DNA of 23,882 nucleotides from JBBQKP01 sp038326995 (GTDB lineage: Bacteria; Planctomycetota; Phycisphaerae; Tepidisphaerales; Tepidisphaeraceae), in the NCBI GenBank assembly GCA_038326995.1, contig JBBQKP010000027.1, positions 1 through 23,882 of the forward strand, written 5' to 3'. The translations under genes were made by a program, and so were the position numbers. Positions 8,485-15,909 of the stretch are shown piece by piece. Numbering within the stretch: the first letter of the stretch is position 1; each line of letters opens with the position of its first letter. The notes beneath the pieces are model-generated. The model did not search any database. It saw only the letters and a list, made by a program, of their open reading frames with translations, and had not been told where the DNA came from.

Positions 8485-9492
8485 CTAGACGATCATTTCC
8501 TTCTCGCCGCCGCGGCCTTGGATGACGATTTCGCCCGAATCTTCGAGCTTGCGAACCACATCGACGATCTTCTGCTGTGCCGCTTCGACATCGCTCACAC
8601 GCACCGGGCCCATGAACTGCATATCTTCCTGAATGAGCTGGCTTGCGCGCTCGGACATGTTCTTGAAGATCTTCTGTTTGAGGTCGTCGCTGGCGGTTTT
8701 GAGCGCCAGTGCGAGCACGTCGTTTTCGATTTCCTTGAGCACGCTCTGAATCCCCTTGTCGTTCACGAGCATGATGTCTTCGAAGACGAACATCAGTCGG
8801 CGAATACCCTCGACCAGATCGGGGTCATCCGCTTCGAGACCTTCCATGATCGCCTTTTCCGTGCTTCGGTCGGCGAGGTTAAGCATCTCCGCGACGTTGG
8901 GCACGCCGCCCGCTTTTTCGAAGGTCTGGCTGACGATGTCGGAGAGTCTGTGCTCAAGGCCGCGCTCGACTTCCTTGATCACCTCGGGGTTGGTCTGCTC
9001 CATGTTGGCGATGCGCTTGACGACTTCGATCTGCTTCGCGTTCGGCAGGCCGACGAGAACCTCGCTCGCCTTCGCGGGCGGAAGGTGCGCGAGAATAAGC
9101 GCGATGGTTTGCGGGTGTTCGTCCTGAATGAATGTCAGCACGTTTTCACTTTCGGCACGTTGAAGAAAACTGAACGGCGTGGTCTGCACCTGCTGAGTCA
9201 CCTGCTTGATGAGGCGTTTGGCTTCGTCCTCGCCCACCGACCTGCTGATGAGCATTTTCGCGTATTCAAGACCACCTTCGTTGAGGTAGTTGCTCGCCAG
9301 GGCCATGTTGTAAAACTCAGAGAAAATCTGTTGTCGCATCTCGTTGGAGACTTCGCGCATCGAAGCAATTTCGCGGCTGACTTCTTCGATATTTTCGCGA
9401 GGCAAACGCTTCATCAGCTCCGTCGCCTGATCGGCTTCGAGCGTGAGCATGAGTATGGCGGTCTTTTTTGCCCCTGAGATGGTTTCTGCCAT
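8485..9492 (-). CDS. fliG: Flagellar motor switch protein FliG
   Basis: FliG forms the torque ring on FliF and interacts with the stator. At 335 residues it has the usual family length. The N-terminal domain (ISGAKKTAILMLTLEADQA) binds FliF. The middle domain carries the EHPQ motif (125-128) followed by TIALILAHLPPAKASEVLVGLP. The loop GGV (195-197) is present, and the C-terminal torque domain contains MFVFEDIMLVNDKGIQSVLKEI (234-255) with alternating charged residues. It ends with a Gly/Glu-rich tail. The start at 9492 is the only plausible ATG; a GGGAA about 10-14 nt upstream is a weak ribosome site. It lies 45 nt after fliF. Confidence 0.97.
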   Translation of the reverse strand: MAETISGAKKTAILMLTLEADQATELMKRLPRENIEEVSREIASMREVSNEMRQQIFSEFYNMALASNYLNEGGLEYAKMLISRSVGEDEAKRLIKQVTQQVQTTPFSFLQRAESENVLTFIQDEHPQTIALILAHLPPAKASEVLVGLPNAKQIEVVKRIANMEQTNPEVIKEVERGLEHRLSDIVSQTFEKAGGVPNVAEMLNLADRSTEKAIMEGLEADDPDLVEGIRRLMFVFEDIMLVNDKGIQSVLKEIENDVLALALKTASDDLKQKIFKNMSERASQLIQEDMQFMGPVRVSDVEAAQQKIVDVVRKLEDSGEIVIQGRGGEKEMIV

Positions 9493-9537
9493 AGCTTTAC
9501 GTTCCCGTTTCTTGCACTCGAACTACAACCGCATCGC

Positions 9538-11202
9538 TTAGGTTCGAACCAGCCAACGCTTGACCAGCGTCGCGGCGGCGTCGGGGTTGTCCTTCACCAG
9601 GCTCTGAACCTGCTCCACCATCTGCTTGGCGGCGACGACCTGATCATCAATTTCGCGGCCCATCAGCACGTTGTCACCCTCGCCTGCTATACCAGCCAGT
9701 TCTGCGGCGCCGTTGAGCGTCATCGGGCCGGTCTGTTCCTTCTTGGGCAACACGGGAGGCGGCGGGACGCTCTTCTTCACCATTCGCGTCACCATGAACA
9801 AGCTCACAACCGCGAGTGCGGCGATGGCGACTTCGCGTGCATAGCCGCTGACGTAGACCGACATGCCGCTCGACGCAGACGCCAGCAGCAGGCCGTCGCC
9901 GCCCGCGCCGAAGTTTGCCGGCACGTCGGTGTAGGCGATGACGGTCGTTCGGGCCTCTTCAACGATATTGGTGACCGCGACGATCGAACTGCGAATGTCT
10001 TTCAGCGCCGTGGTTTCGATCGGAGCGAGTTCAACGTCAGTGGGTTCTTTATCTGGGGGCGTCGTCAGGGGCTGATTCTTGCGCCAGATACCGACGAAGT
10101 GTGATCGCGGGACGCGGACCGATACCCCGACGATCTTGAAATCGCCCGCCGGAGTGACGATGGTCGTCTGGCTCGTACCATAATCGACCATGTTTTCAGT
10201 ATCTTCTTTTGTCGAGTTATTATTGGAGGACGAGCCCGGGGCGGAATCCGGCGCGGTAAGCCCGGTGTTGGTCGCGACGCCCGGCTCCTGACTGCTTTGC
10301 CCTTCCGTGCTGGCAATCGTTTCGCTTGTCGTGCGGCGGGCGAGTTCGATCTTATTCTTCGGGTCAACTTCCTTCCGCGTCTCAGTCGTCTGCTTGGTGT
10401 TCAATTCCGCACGGACGATGACCATCAGCCCGGCGATTTCCTGAAAGTGATCGCGCACATCAGTTGCAACCTGCTGCTCGACACGACGCTGGTGTTCGGC
10501 GATGTCGGTGCCGCCTGGCATGGCAGAGTCGGAGTCGTCACGCATGGCAACGGTCTCGCCGTCGATGATAATTCCGATGTCGCCCTTGGACATCGGCACC
10601 AGGCCGCTGACCAAAGTTGAAATCGCCACCGCCATTTTCCGGCGGCGGTCGGGGTCTTGCGAAGCCTTGGTTTTGACTGCGATGGACGCGCTGGGTCTGA
10701 TGTGCTCGCGAAGTCCGCGGCGTTCTGCGGGACTGATCTGTGCGGTGGCAAACGAAACGCCGTCCCACAACCTGATCGTCTGTGCGACCCACTTGTTGCG
10801 CGCCTGTTTGGTTTTTTCGGCAAAATTTGAGGGCGATTCCCAGGGCGAGACTTGCGAAAACATCTGCTCGAACGCGTCCATCGCGTTGCCCGGAATCATC
10901 TGTTCTTGTGCGAGCACGGCGGTGGCGAGTTGCTGTCGTTCTGTCGGCACCATCACGCGACCGCCCGAGACTTCAAACGGAATCCCGCGACTTCCCAGGG
11001 TCAGCGTCACTCCATTTAACTCCTGCTGTGCCAGGGGCGCTTCAAATAATGCGACCATCTCGCTGCTTGATGCGAATCGCAGCCAGAGCGTCAGCGTCAA
11101 ACCCATAAGTGCGACGAGGGAGAAGACGAGCATCTTCTGCGTCGCAGTCAGATCGGAGAGCTGCTGGGCTATTCTGAGATATTGTTGTTTGATGAGGTCC
11201 AT
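9538..11202 (-). CDS. fliF: Flagellar MS-ring protein FliF
   Basis: FliF builds the inner-membrane MS ring on which rod, switch and export gate assemble. The 554-residue protein has a first membrane segment (about 24-43) and a YscJ/FliF-type ring-building region (about 44-215, with the PGNAMDAFEQMFSQ stretch). A low-complexity Ser/Asn/Thr loop follows at about 295-340, then a second membrane segment (about 457-475). The cytoplasmic tail ends in VQSLVKDNPDAAATLVKRWL, the FliG-binding helix of the family. A strong ribosome site is present (separate entry). The 113-nt space before it, after fliE, holds no gene. Confidence 0.96.
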   Translation of the reverse strand: MDLIKQQYLRIAQQLSDLTATQKMLVFSLVALMGLTLTLWLRFASSSEMVALFEAPLAQQELNGVTLTLGSRGIPFEVSGGRVMVPTERQQLATAVLAQEQMIPGNAMDAFEQMFSQVSPWESPSNFAEKTKQARNKWVAQTIRLWDGVSFATAQISPAERRGLREHIRPSASIAVKTKASQDPDRRRKMAVAISTLVSGLVPMSKGDIGIIIDGETVAMRDDSDSAMPGGTDIAEHQRRVEQQVATDVRDHFQEIAGLMVIVRAELNTKQTTETRKEVDPKNKIELARRTTSETIASTEGQSSQEPGVATNTGLTAPDSAPGSSSNNNSTKEDTENMVDYGTSQTTIVTPAGDFKIVGVSVRVPRSHFVGIWRKNQPLTTPPDKEPTDVELAPIETTALKDIRSSIVAVTNIVEEARTTVIAYTDVPANFGAGGDGLLLASASSGMSVYVSGYAREVAIAALAVVSLFMVTRMVKKSVPPPPVLPKKEQTGPMTLNGAAELAGIAGEGDNVLMGREIDDQVVAAKQMVEQVQSLVKDNPDAAATLVKRWLVRT

Positions 11203-11208
11203 GTTCGC

Positions 11209-11215
11209 CCTCCTT
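11209..11215 (-). promoter_or_regulatory. Strong Shine-Dalgarno of fliF
   Basis: On the minus strand AAGGAGG lies 6 nt before the ATG of fliF (ATG at 11200-11202). It is the best ribosome site in the flagellar block. It confirms the fliF start and suggests fliF is translated independently rather than by coupling to fliE. Confidence 0.85.
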
Positions 11216-11315
11216 GGCGACGCGGACGAGAGGTTACTACTTGGCTACGTTTCGCATCCGTGCGAGCCGCAGTTGGTTCAGACGATCAGAACCCGTCATA
11301 CCTACTTGCTTTCAA

Positions 11316-11711
11316 TTACATCTGCATGTTTCGAAGTTCGTTGTACGCGTCCATGAGCTTTGTGCGGATCGTGAGAAGAGTTCGGAATGCGAGGTCGCTC
11401 TTTTCCATTGCAGTCATAACACCGGCAAGGTCGTCGCTCTGGCCGGTCACGAGCTTTTCGACCTGGCCACTCGCCTCGCTTTGAAGCTGGCTGACTTCGC
11501 TTAGATACTGCTTCATGGTGTCGGCAAATGTGCTGCCCGACGTCGCGGGGCCCGAGATATCATTCATGCCATCGGTCATCCCGCCCGACATGCCCGCTAA
11601 AGAGTTCGCCGCCTGACTGCCGATACCTGATTGACGCGAAGTATTGCTCTGACCGAGCTGACTCGAGATCGAGCCAACCGAGGAAGAGAGGCTGTTGATT
11701 GCAGAGGCCAC
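11316..11711 (-). CDS. fliE: Flagellar hook-basal body protein FliE
   Basis: FliE is the adaptor between MS ring and proximal rod and is among the first proteins exported. The 131-residue protein has a Ser/Gly-rich N-terminal half. Its conserved C-terminal part (FADTMKQYLSEVSQLQSEASGQVEKLVTGQ, then VMTAMEKSDLAFRTLLTIRTKLMDAYNELRNMQM) is diagnostic. The start is a GTG at 11711; no in-frame ATG is available nearby and no clear ribosome site precedes it, so the exact start is less certain than the family call. It follows flgC after a 221-nt gap containing a candidate promoter and a direct repeat. Confidence 0.92.
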   Translation of the reverse strand: MASAINSLSSSVGSISSQLGQSNTSRQSGIGSQAANSLAGMSGGMTDGMNDISGPATSGSTFADTMKQYLSEVSQLQSEASGQVEKLVTGQSDDLAGVMTAMEKSDLAFRTLLTIRTKLMDAYNELRNMQM

Positions 11712-11724
11712 AGGTTTTAGAATC

Positions 11725-11744
11725 AGACTGAAACGAGACTGAAA
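11725..11744 (-). repeat. Tandem 9-bp direct repeat before fliE
   Basis: AGACTGAAA on the plus strand occurs at 11725-11733 and again at 11736-11744, an 11-bp period (about one helical turn). Read with the genes, this is TTTCAGTCT twice, 14 to 33 nt upstream of the GTG of fliE, where a ribosome site would be expected. It could be an operator or a leader-RNA binding site, or chance. Confidence 0.45.
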
Positions 11745-11840
11745 TGGGGCGATCAGACCGATGATTCGCTTTGCTTTTCCGAGCGCATGTCCGATTTTAC
11801 GACTGACTCTGCCATCAGTGGAAGTACGACAGCCGGCCTA

Positions 11841-11868
11841 AGGATACCGCTACATTACGAATTGTCCA
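11841..11868 (-). promoter_or_regulatory. Candidate sigma-70-type promoter before fliE
   Basis: On the minus strand TGGACA (complement of 11863-11868) and TATCCT (complement of 11841-11846) are separated by 16 bp. Together they match 9 of 12 positions of the TTGACA/TATAAT consensus. It sits in the 221-nt gap between flgC and fliE and would give a leader of roughly 120 nt. Matches of this quality also occur by chance. Confidence 0.3.
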
Positions 11869-11932
11869 TCAAAATGAGCAGTTTGAAGCGATTATTCCAT
11901 CATTTTTTCCTAGTCCGGAAGCGGCTTACACG

Positions 11933-12337
11933 TCACGCGAGAAGCCGCAGTGTCGAGCTGAGCATCTGTTTACTTGTCTCCATCATTGTGATGTTCGCCT
12001 CGTAAGCGCGGCTGGCTTCGAGCATATTTACGAACTCCACACTCATGTCCACGTTGGGGTATCTAACGTAACCTTGAGCGTCGGCATCTTCATGACCGGG
12101 CTCGAAGCGTTGCCTGAACGGCGTCTGATCGAGACCGATTTTTGCGACGTGCACGCCGGGCTTTTCCGGATGCCCTTCCTGACCCGGGGCAAATATAACG
12201 AAGCGCCTTCGGTAAGGCTCGGGCTCGCCCCGTGCGTTTCGTGTGGTACTCATGTTGAGCAGGTTGTTGGAGAGCGTGTCCATCCTGATCCGCTGTGCGG
12301 CCAGGCCTGATGCGCCGATGTCCAGGGAGTTCATCAT
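11933..12337 (-). CDS. flgC: Flagellar basal-body rod protein FlgC
   Basis: FlgC is a proximal rod subunit. The 134-residue protein has the rod N-terminal motif (LDIGASGLAAQRIRMDTLSNNLLNMSTTR, where the usual NIAN is NLLN). A short central region follows, then the FlgC C-terminal signature YVRYPNVDMSVEFVNMLEASRAYEANI. Two tandem ATG codons open the frame (12337 and 12334). GGAG lies 10 nt before the first and 13 nt before the second, so either could be used. It is 19 nt after flgB, so the pair is presumably co-transcribed. Confidence 0.94.
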   Translation of the reverse strand: MMNSLDIGASGLAAQRIRMDTLSNNLLNMSTTRNARGEPEPYRRRFVIFAPGQEGHPEKPGVHVAKIGLDQTPFRQRFEPGHEDADAQGYVRYPNVDMSVEFVNMLEASRAYEANITMMETSKQMLSSTLRLLA

Positions 12338-12356
12338 GTTTGTTCCGCTCCTTCAG

Positions 12357-12767
12357 TTACGAAACGCGTTCACGCAGCACATTGTCGAACGAGCCGTACT
12401 GCTTTCGCAGCAGCTCGACGAATAAGTTGTATTTCATCGCGTTTCCCGACATGTCGCCCATGAGGGCTTCGACCGAACGATTCGCACGATCGTGGAAGAG
12501 CATCCCGCGACCGCTTCCGTCGACGGAAAGTGAAGCGGGGTCGAGGTCGTCGAACGATGTGGTTCCCGGGCTACCCGCGCGTCGCCTGGCTGCTCGGTCG
12601 CGCAGCATTTGCTGAAATGCCCCGACGTCCAAGTCCTTCTGCTGATAGCCCGGTGTGGATAGGTTTGCGATGTTTTCTGCCAGCAGCTCGTGACGTTTTG
12701 CCGTGAGCTTCATCATCCGCTCGACGAGTGGAATGTTACCCTGATTGACCATGCGATCGATGAACAT
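12357..12767 (-). CDS. flgB: Flagellar basal-body rod protein FlgB
   Basis: FlgB is a proximal rod subunit that joins FliE. The 136-residue protein opens MFIDRMVNQGNIPLVERMMKL and carries the rod-family motif LLAENIANLSTPGYQQKDLD (about 29-48). After a charged loop it ends with the C-terminal helix GNAMKYNLFVELLRKQYGSFDNVL. GGAG lies 5 nt before the ATG, supporting this start. It is the first structural gene of the block, 192 nt after the sigma-54 activator, so a promoter is likely in that gap. A near sigma-54 match there is too close to the start codon to be convincing. Confidence 0.94.
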   Translation of the reverse strand: MFIDRMVNQGNIPLVERMMKLTAKRHELLAENIANLSTPGYQQKDLDVGAFQQMLRDRAARRRAGSPGTTSFDDLDPASLSVDGSGRGMLFHDRANRSVEALMGDMSGNAMKYNLFVELLRKQYGSFDNVLRERVS

Positions 12768-12959
12768 TGTTGCTCCGCTTGATTCAAACCGCGTGCCGAA
12801 CGCAAACAGGCGGTAACGCCCGATAACTGCGGCCAGTGTCTCCTCAAAACTGCGCTGCCGGGCGTGTGTTGCGCGTCATTCTTGCGCGACGCCATTCCGC
12901 TTTGGCGTATGTATACACTTGACTAAACCAGCATGCTTCCACCTGACCGACACTCCGAT

Positions 12960-14414
12960 TCACGCCTGAATGTCGACCGTTTCTGTTCGCCACTTCTTGA
13001 GTTTCAAGCCCAAAGTGCGGACTCCGATGCCCAGCGCCGTCGCCGTCTTGACGCGATGGCCTTTGAACTGTTTGAGCGTCGAGAGAATCACCTTCTTTTC
13101 AATATCGGCAAGCGGCTTTCCGGCGAGTTGCTCGATCACCTCGGCGGGTTGACCCCGCTCACCGGACTCTGCGGAACTGCTCTGACCAAACTCATCCAAC
13201 GCGCCCGCAACCGAAAACTCCGAACGCGACATCATCCCACCCGGCAGCGCGAGCCAAGGTTCGATCGTATCCGCGCGGATCGTCGCCAGATCTGTTTCCA
13301 GAATCACCGCGCGCTCAATCAGGTTCTGCATTTCACGAACATTTCCGGGCCACGGATACCGCTGCATGAGCCGTACCGCCTCGGTTTCGATGTGCCTGAA
13401 CACGCTTTTGTCGCGCCGCGAAATGACGGTCAGGAAGTGCCGAATGAGTTCGGGCACATCCTCCGGACGCCTGCGTAACGCGGGCATCTCCACGGGCACG
13501 ACATTGAGTCGATAAAATAAATCCTGACGAAATTTTCCTTCGGCCACCGATTGCTCCAGCTCACGATTGCTCGTTGCGACGATGCGAACATCGACTTGCT
13601 GTGTCGAAGAGCTGCCCACGCGCTCGAACTGATTCTCCTGCAGAACGCGAAGGAGCTTCGCCTGCATGGACGGCGCGATCTCGCTGATTTCGTCGAGCAA
13701 CAACGTGCCGCCGTCTGCGAGTTCGAATCGACCGCGCCTGAGTTTGTCGGCACCTGTGAACGCACCTTTCTCATGACCAAACAATTCGCTCTCGAGCAGC
13801 GATTCGCTGAGTGCCGCACAGTTGACTGCAAGAAACGGCTTGTCACGCCGCTCGGACATTCCGTGCACCATTCGGCTGGCGACTTCCTTACCCGTTCCAC
13901 TCTCACCGCGAATCAGCACGGTCGCGTTGCTTCTGGCAACACGTTCGATTCGCTCTCGAACGGCCCGCATGATCTCACTGTCGCCGATCAGTGGGCGAGG
14001 TTGATTGTTTTGTTCCACGATTCCGCGAAGGACATTGTTCTCCTGCTTCAGACGCGCATGCTCGAGTGTTCGCTCGACGAGCAGCTTCACTTCGTCGCCG
14101 TCAAAGGGCTTCTGCAAATAATCGTACGCGCCCATCTTCATCGCATCGACGGCGGTCTGCACGGTCGCGAATGCGGTCATCAAAACCACCGGCATGTCCG
14201 GGCGCAGCTTCTTTGCTTCGGCGAGCAGCTCAATGCCAGTCAGGCGAGGCATACGCAGGTCCGAAATAAGCAGGTCGAACTTTCGTTCTTCAAGCCTGCT
14301 GAGCGCCGCTGCCCCGTCATATGCAGAGACGACCTCATGCCCCTCGCGCGCCAAAGTGGCGGCAAGCGAATCCCGCATGTCTTCCTGATCGTCTGCTATT
14401 AGAATCTTTGCCAT
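12960..14414 (-). CDS. NtrC-family sigma-54 response regulator, FlgR/FleR/FlrC-like
   Basis: A 484-residue activator of sigma-54 promoters. The receiver domain (1-115) has acidic residues Asp8-Asp9, phosphoacceptor Asp52 (LLISDLRMP), Thr80 and Lys102, all intact. The AAA+ domain has Walker A GESGTGKE (170-177), the sigma-54 contact loop GAFTGA (217-222), Walker B GTLLLDE and WPGNVRE (355-361). A Fis-type helix-turn-helix lies at about 436-475 (GHRVKTATALGIGVRTLGLKLKKW). GAGGA lies 8 nt before the ATG. It follows the kinase gene by 19 nt and precedes flgB, so the likely role is flagellar rod/hook gene control, as with FlgR, FleR and FlrC. The regulon is inference. Confidence 0.93.
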   Translation of the reverse strand: MAKILIADDQEDMRDSLAATLAREGHEVVSAYDGAAALSRLEERKFDLLISDLRMPRLTGIELLAEAKKLRPDMPVVLMTAFATVQTAVDAMKMGAYDYLQKPFDGDEVKLLVERTLEHARLKQENNVLRGIVEQNNQPRPLIGDSEIMRAVRERIERVARSNATVLIRGESGTGKEVASRMVHGMSERRDKPFLAVNCAALSESLLESELFGHEKGAFTGADKLRRGRFELADGGTLLLDEISEIAPSMQAKLLRVLQENQFERVGSSSTQQVDVRIVATSNRELEQSVAEGKFRQDLFYRLNVVPVEMPALRRRPEDVPELIRHFLTVISRRDKSVFRHIETEAVRLMQRYPWPGNVREMQNLIERAVILETDLATIRADTIEPWLALPGGMMSRSEFSVAGALDEFGQSSSAESGERGQPAEVIEQLAGKPLADIEKKVILSTLKQFKGHRVKTATALGIGVRTLGLKLKKWRTETVDIQA

Positions 14415-14433
14415 AGTTCATTTCCTCAATTGT

Positions 14434-15447
14434 TTATCTGCCCACAATGCCGCCAACTGCCCGGCCCACACGCTCGAAATTCTCATCCACCGACTCCACG
14501 TCCATTTCAAGCGGAACACGAATCCGAAAACTTGCCCCGCCTGCCTCATTGCACGCAGCGACGATCGTCCCATCGTGCGCCTCGACGACACGATGCACGA
14601 TCGAAAGCCCGAGTCCGGTGCCGTGCGCTTTAGTAGTGAAAAACGGGTGAAATATTCGTTGCAAAATGTCTGCGGGGATTCCAGGTCCGGTGTCTTCAAC
14701 GGTCAATTCCATCGCGCCTTCGTCTTTGGTGCAGCGACTGAGAACGACCTTCACGACTCCGCCGGTCAGCCCGGCCGCGTCTGTAGATTCGATCGCGTTG
14801 TTGTCACTGATCGATTCGATCGCAAGGTTCCCGTCGATCGCTTCAATGCTGTTGTGCAATAAGTTGAGCACGGAATGCGAGAACAAGGTCGAGTCCAAGT
14901 TCGCTCGTAGACTCAAGTCCAGCTCGGCCTCGATCGTCACCCTGCCGCCCGCCTTTGCACCCGCCCCGGCGCGTGCGAGATCGATCGCCTCCTGCACCAC
15001 CGCCGCCACAACACAAGGCAGCCGGCGTACTCTCAATTCCCGCGTGAATTCCAATATCTGAGACACCAATGATTCGAGTCGAATCACGCCCTGTCCTATC
15101 TTCTGCGCCAGAGCCAATTGCACCGGCTGCTGCTTGAGGTCGTCGCGCAGCATTGTCGCGTACAGCTGAATCGCACCCAGCGGATTTCGGATTTCGTGTG
15201 CCAGCCCCGCCGCCATCTCGCCCAGCGCCGCTGTTCGCTCGCGGCGTTCGAGCAGGCGATTCTTCTCGCTCAGTTCCTCCTGCAATGCCGCAACGCGCTG
15301 TGCGAGTTTCGTGTGCGACGCTTCAAGCCGCTCGGTCACGTCGCTGTAGGCGAGAATTACCTGGCCGAGTTCTTCGATTCGTCGCAGGTGTTCGTCACGC
15401 GCCATTTCTGCGTGGTCGTGTTGAAGTTGTTCGGTTTCAAGACTCAT
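14434..15447 (-). CDS. Soluble sensor histidine kinase, FlgS/FleS/FlrB-like
   Basis: A 337-residue kinase, the likely partner of the adjacent activator. There is no membrane segment. The N-terminus (about 1-72) is a coiled coil. The dimerisation/phosphotransfer motif MAAGLAHEIRNPLGAI places the phosphorylated His at residue 84. The ATPase domain has an N box (NLLHNSIEAID, 195-205), G1 DTGPGIP (252-258), an F box (FHPFFTTK) and G2 GTGLGLS. Between N box and G1 lies an extra stretch with the repeated pattern AIES (208-232). Being cytoplasmic, it probably senses an internal flagellar assembly signal, as proposed for FlgS. It starts 6 nt after the FlgN-like gene and has no ribosome site of its own, so coupled translation is likely. 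Confidence 0.9.
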   Translation of the reverse strand: MSLETEQLQHDHAEMARDEHLRRIEELGQVILAYSDVTERLEASHTKLAQRVAALQEELSEKNRLLERRERTAALGEMAAGLAHEIRNPLGAIQLYATMLRDDLKQQPVQLALAQKIGQGVIRLESLVSQILEFTRELRVRRLPCVVAAVVQEAIDLARAGAGAKAGGRVTIEAELDLSLRANLDSTLFSHSVLNLLHNSIEAIDGNLAIESISDNNAIESTDAAGLTGGVVKVVLSRCTKDEGAMELTVEDTGPGIPADILQRIFHPFFTTKAHGTGLGLSIVHRVVEAHDGTIVAACNEAGGASFRIRVPLEMDVESVDENFERVGRAVGGIVGR

Positions 15448-15453
15448 GTTGGG

Positions 15454-15909
15454 TTATCGCGTCACGTTCAATTTCGTTCGAGCTTGTTCTTGTGCGTACG
15501 CGCTTTTCGCGTATCCGTGCACGACCTGTTGCTGCTGGCCCGTGCCGCGAATTTGTTTGCGGACGTCGAGCTTTCGTTGCTGTAGGACCATGGCGTCGTC
15601 GGCGTCGGAGGAAGTGATCTTGCCGAGCGTTTCGCGAATCTTGCGAAGCACATCTTCGACTTCGTCTCGCCTGGTCGCGTCAAGTCGTGCTGCGACCTCC
15701 TTCCATCGCTGTTTCAGCGGAAGAATTCGTGCTTCGATGGCAGAGGCTTCATGCAGAATGACTTCGCGCCGTGACAAAAGTCCGAGCAGGTCATCCACCC
15801 GCTCGCTGGTGATGTATTCGCGTTGAAGGTCGCACAACCGCAGCAGTTGTTCGTAAAGCGAAAGCTGCTGCTTAAGTTCTGCCGCGAAGATGTCAATTTG
15901 CTGGCTCAT
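15454..15909 (-). CDS. Small coiled-coil protein, possibly FlgN-like export chaperone
   Basis: A 151-residue, almost wholly helical, charged protein with no membrane segment or cysteine beyond Cys26. The pattern of a first long helix (LKQQLSLYEQLLRLCDLQREYI), then a short linker, then an LLSRREVILHEASAIEARILPL helix, resembles the FlgN family. Those proteins are chaperones of the hook-filament junction proteins. No motif proves it, and general coiled-coil proteins look alike. Its start overlaps the stop of the TPR gene as ATGA (15906-15909), and the kinase follows after 6 nt, so the three genes are almost certainly one unit. If it is FlgN, its clients FlgK and FlgL are outside the window. Confidence 0.5.
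   Translation of the reverse strand: MSQQIDIFAAELKQQLSLYEQLLRLCDLQREYITSERVDDLLGLLSRREVILHEASAIEARILPLKQRWKEVAARLDATRRDEVEDVLRKIRETLGKITSSDADDAMVLQQRKLDVRKQIRGTGQQQQVVHGYAKSAYAQEQARTKLNVTR

Noticed and set aside
8518..9477. Long plus-strand open frame opposite fliG
   Set aside because: It is the antisense shadow of a well-supported FliG gene, with His/Leu/Asp-rich composition.
12783..12798. Sigma-54-like element on the minus strand before flgB
   Set aside because: The -12 half has TTGAA in place of the nearly invariant TTGC, and the implied transcript start falls on the flgB Shine-Dalgarno.
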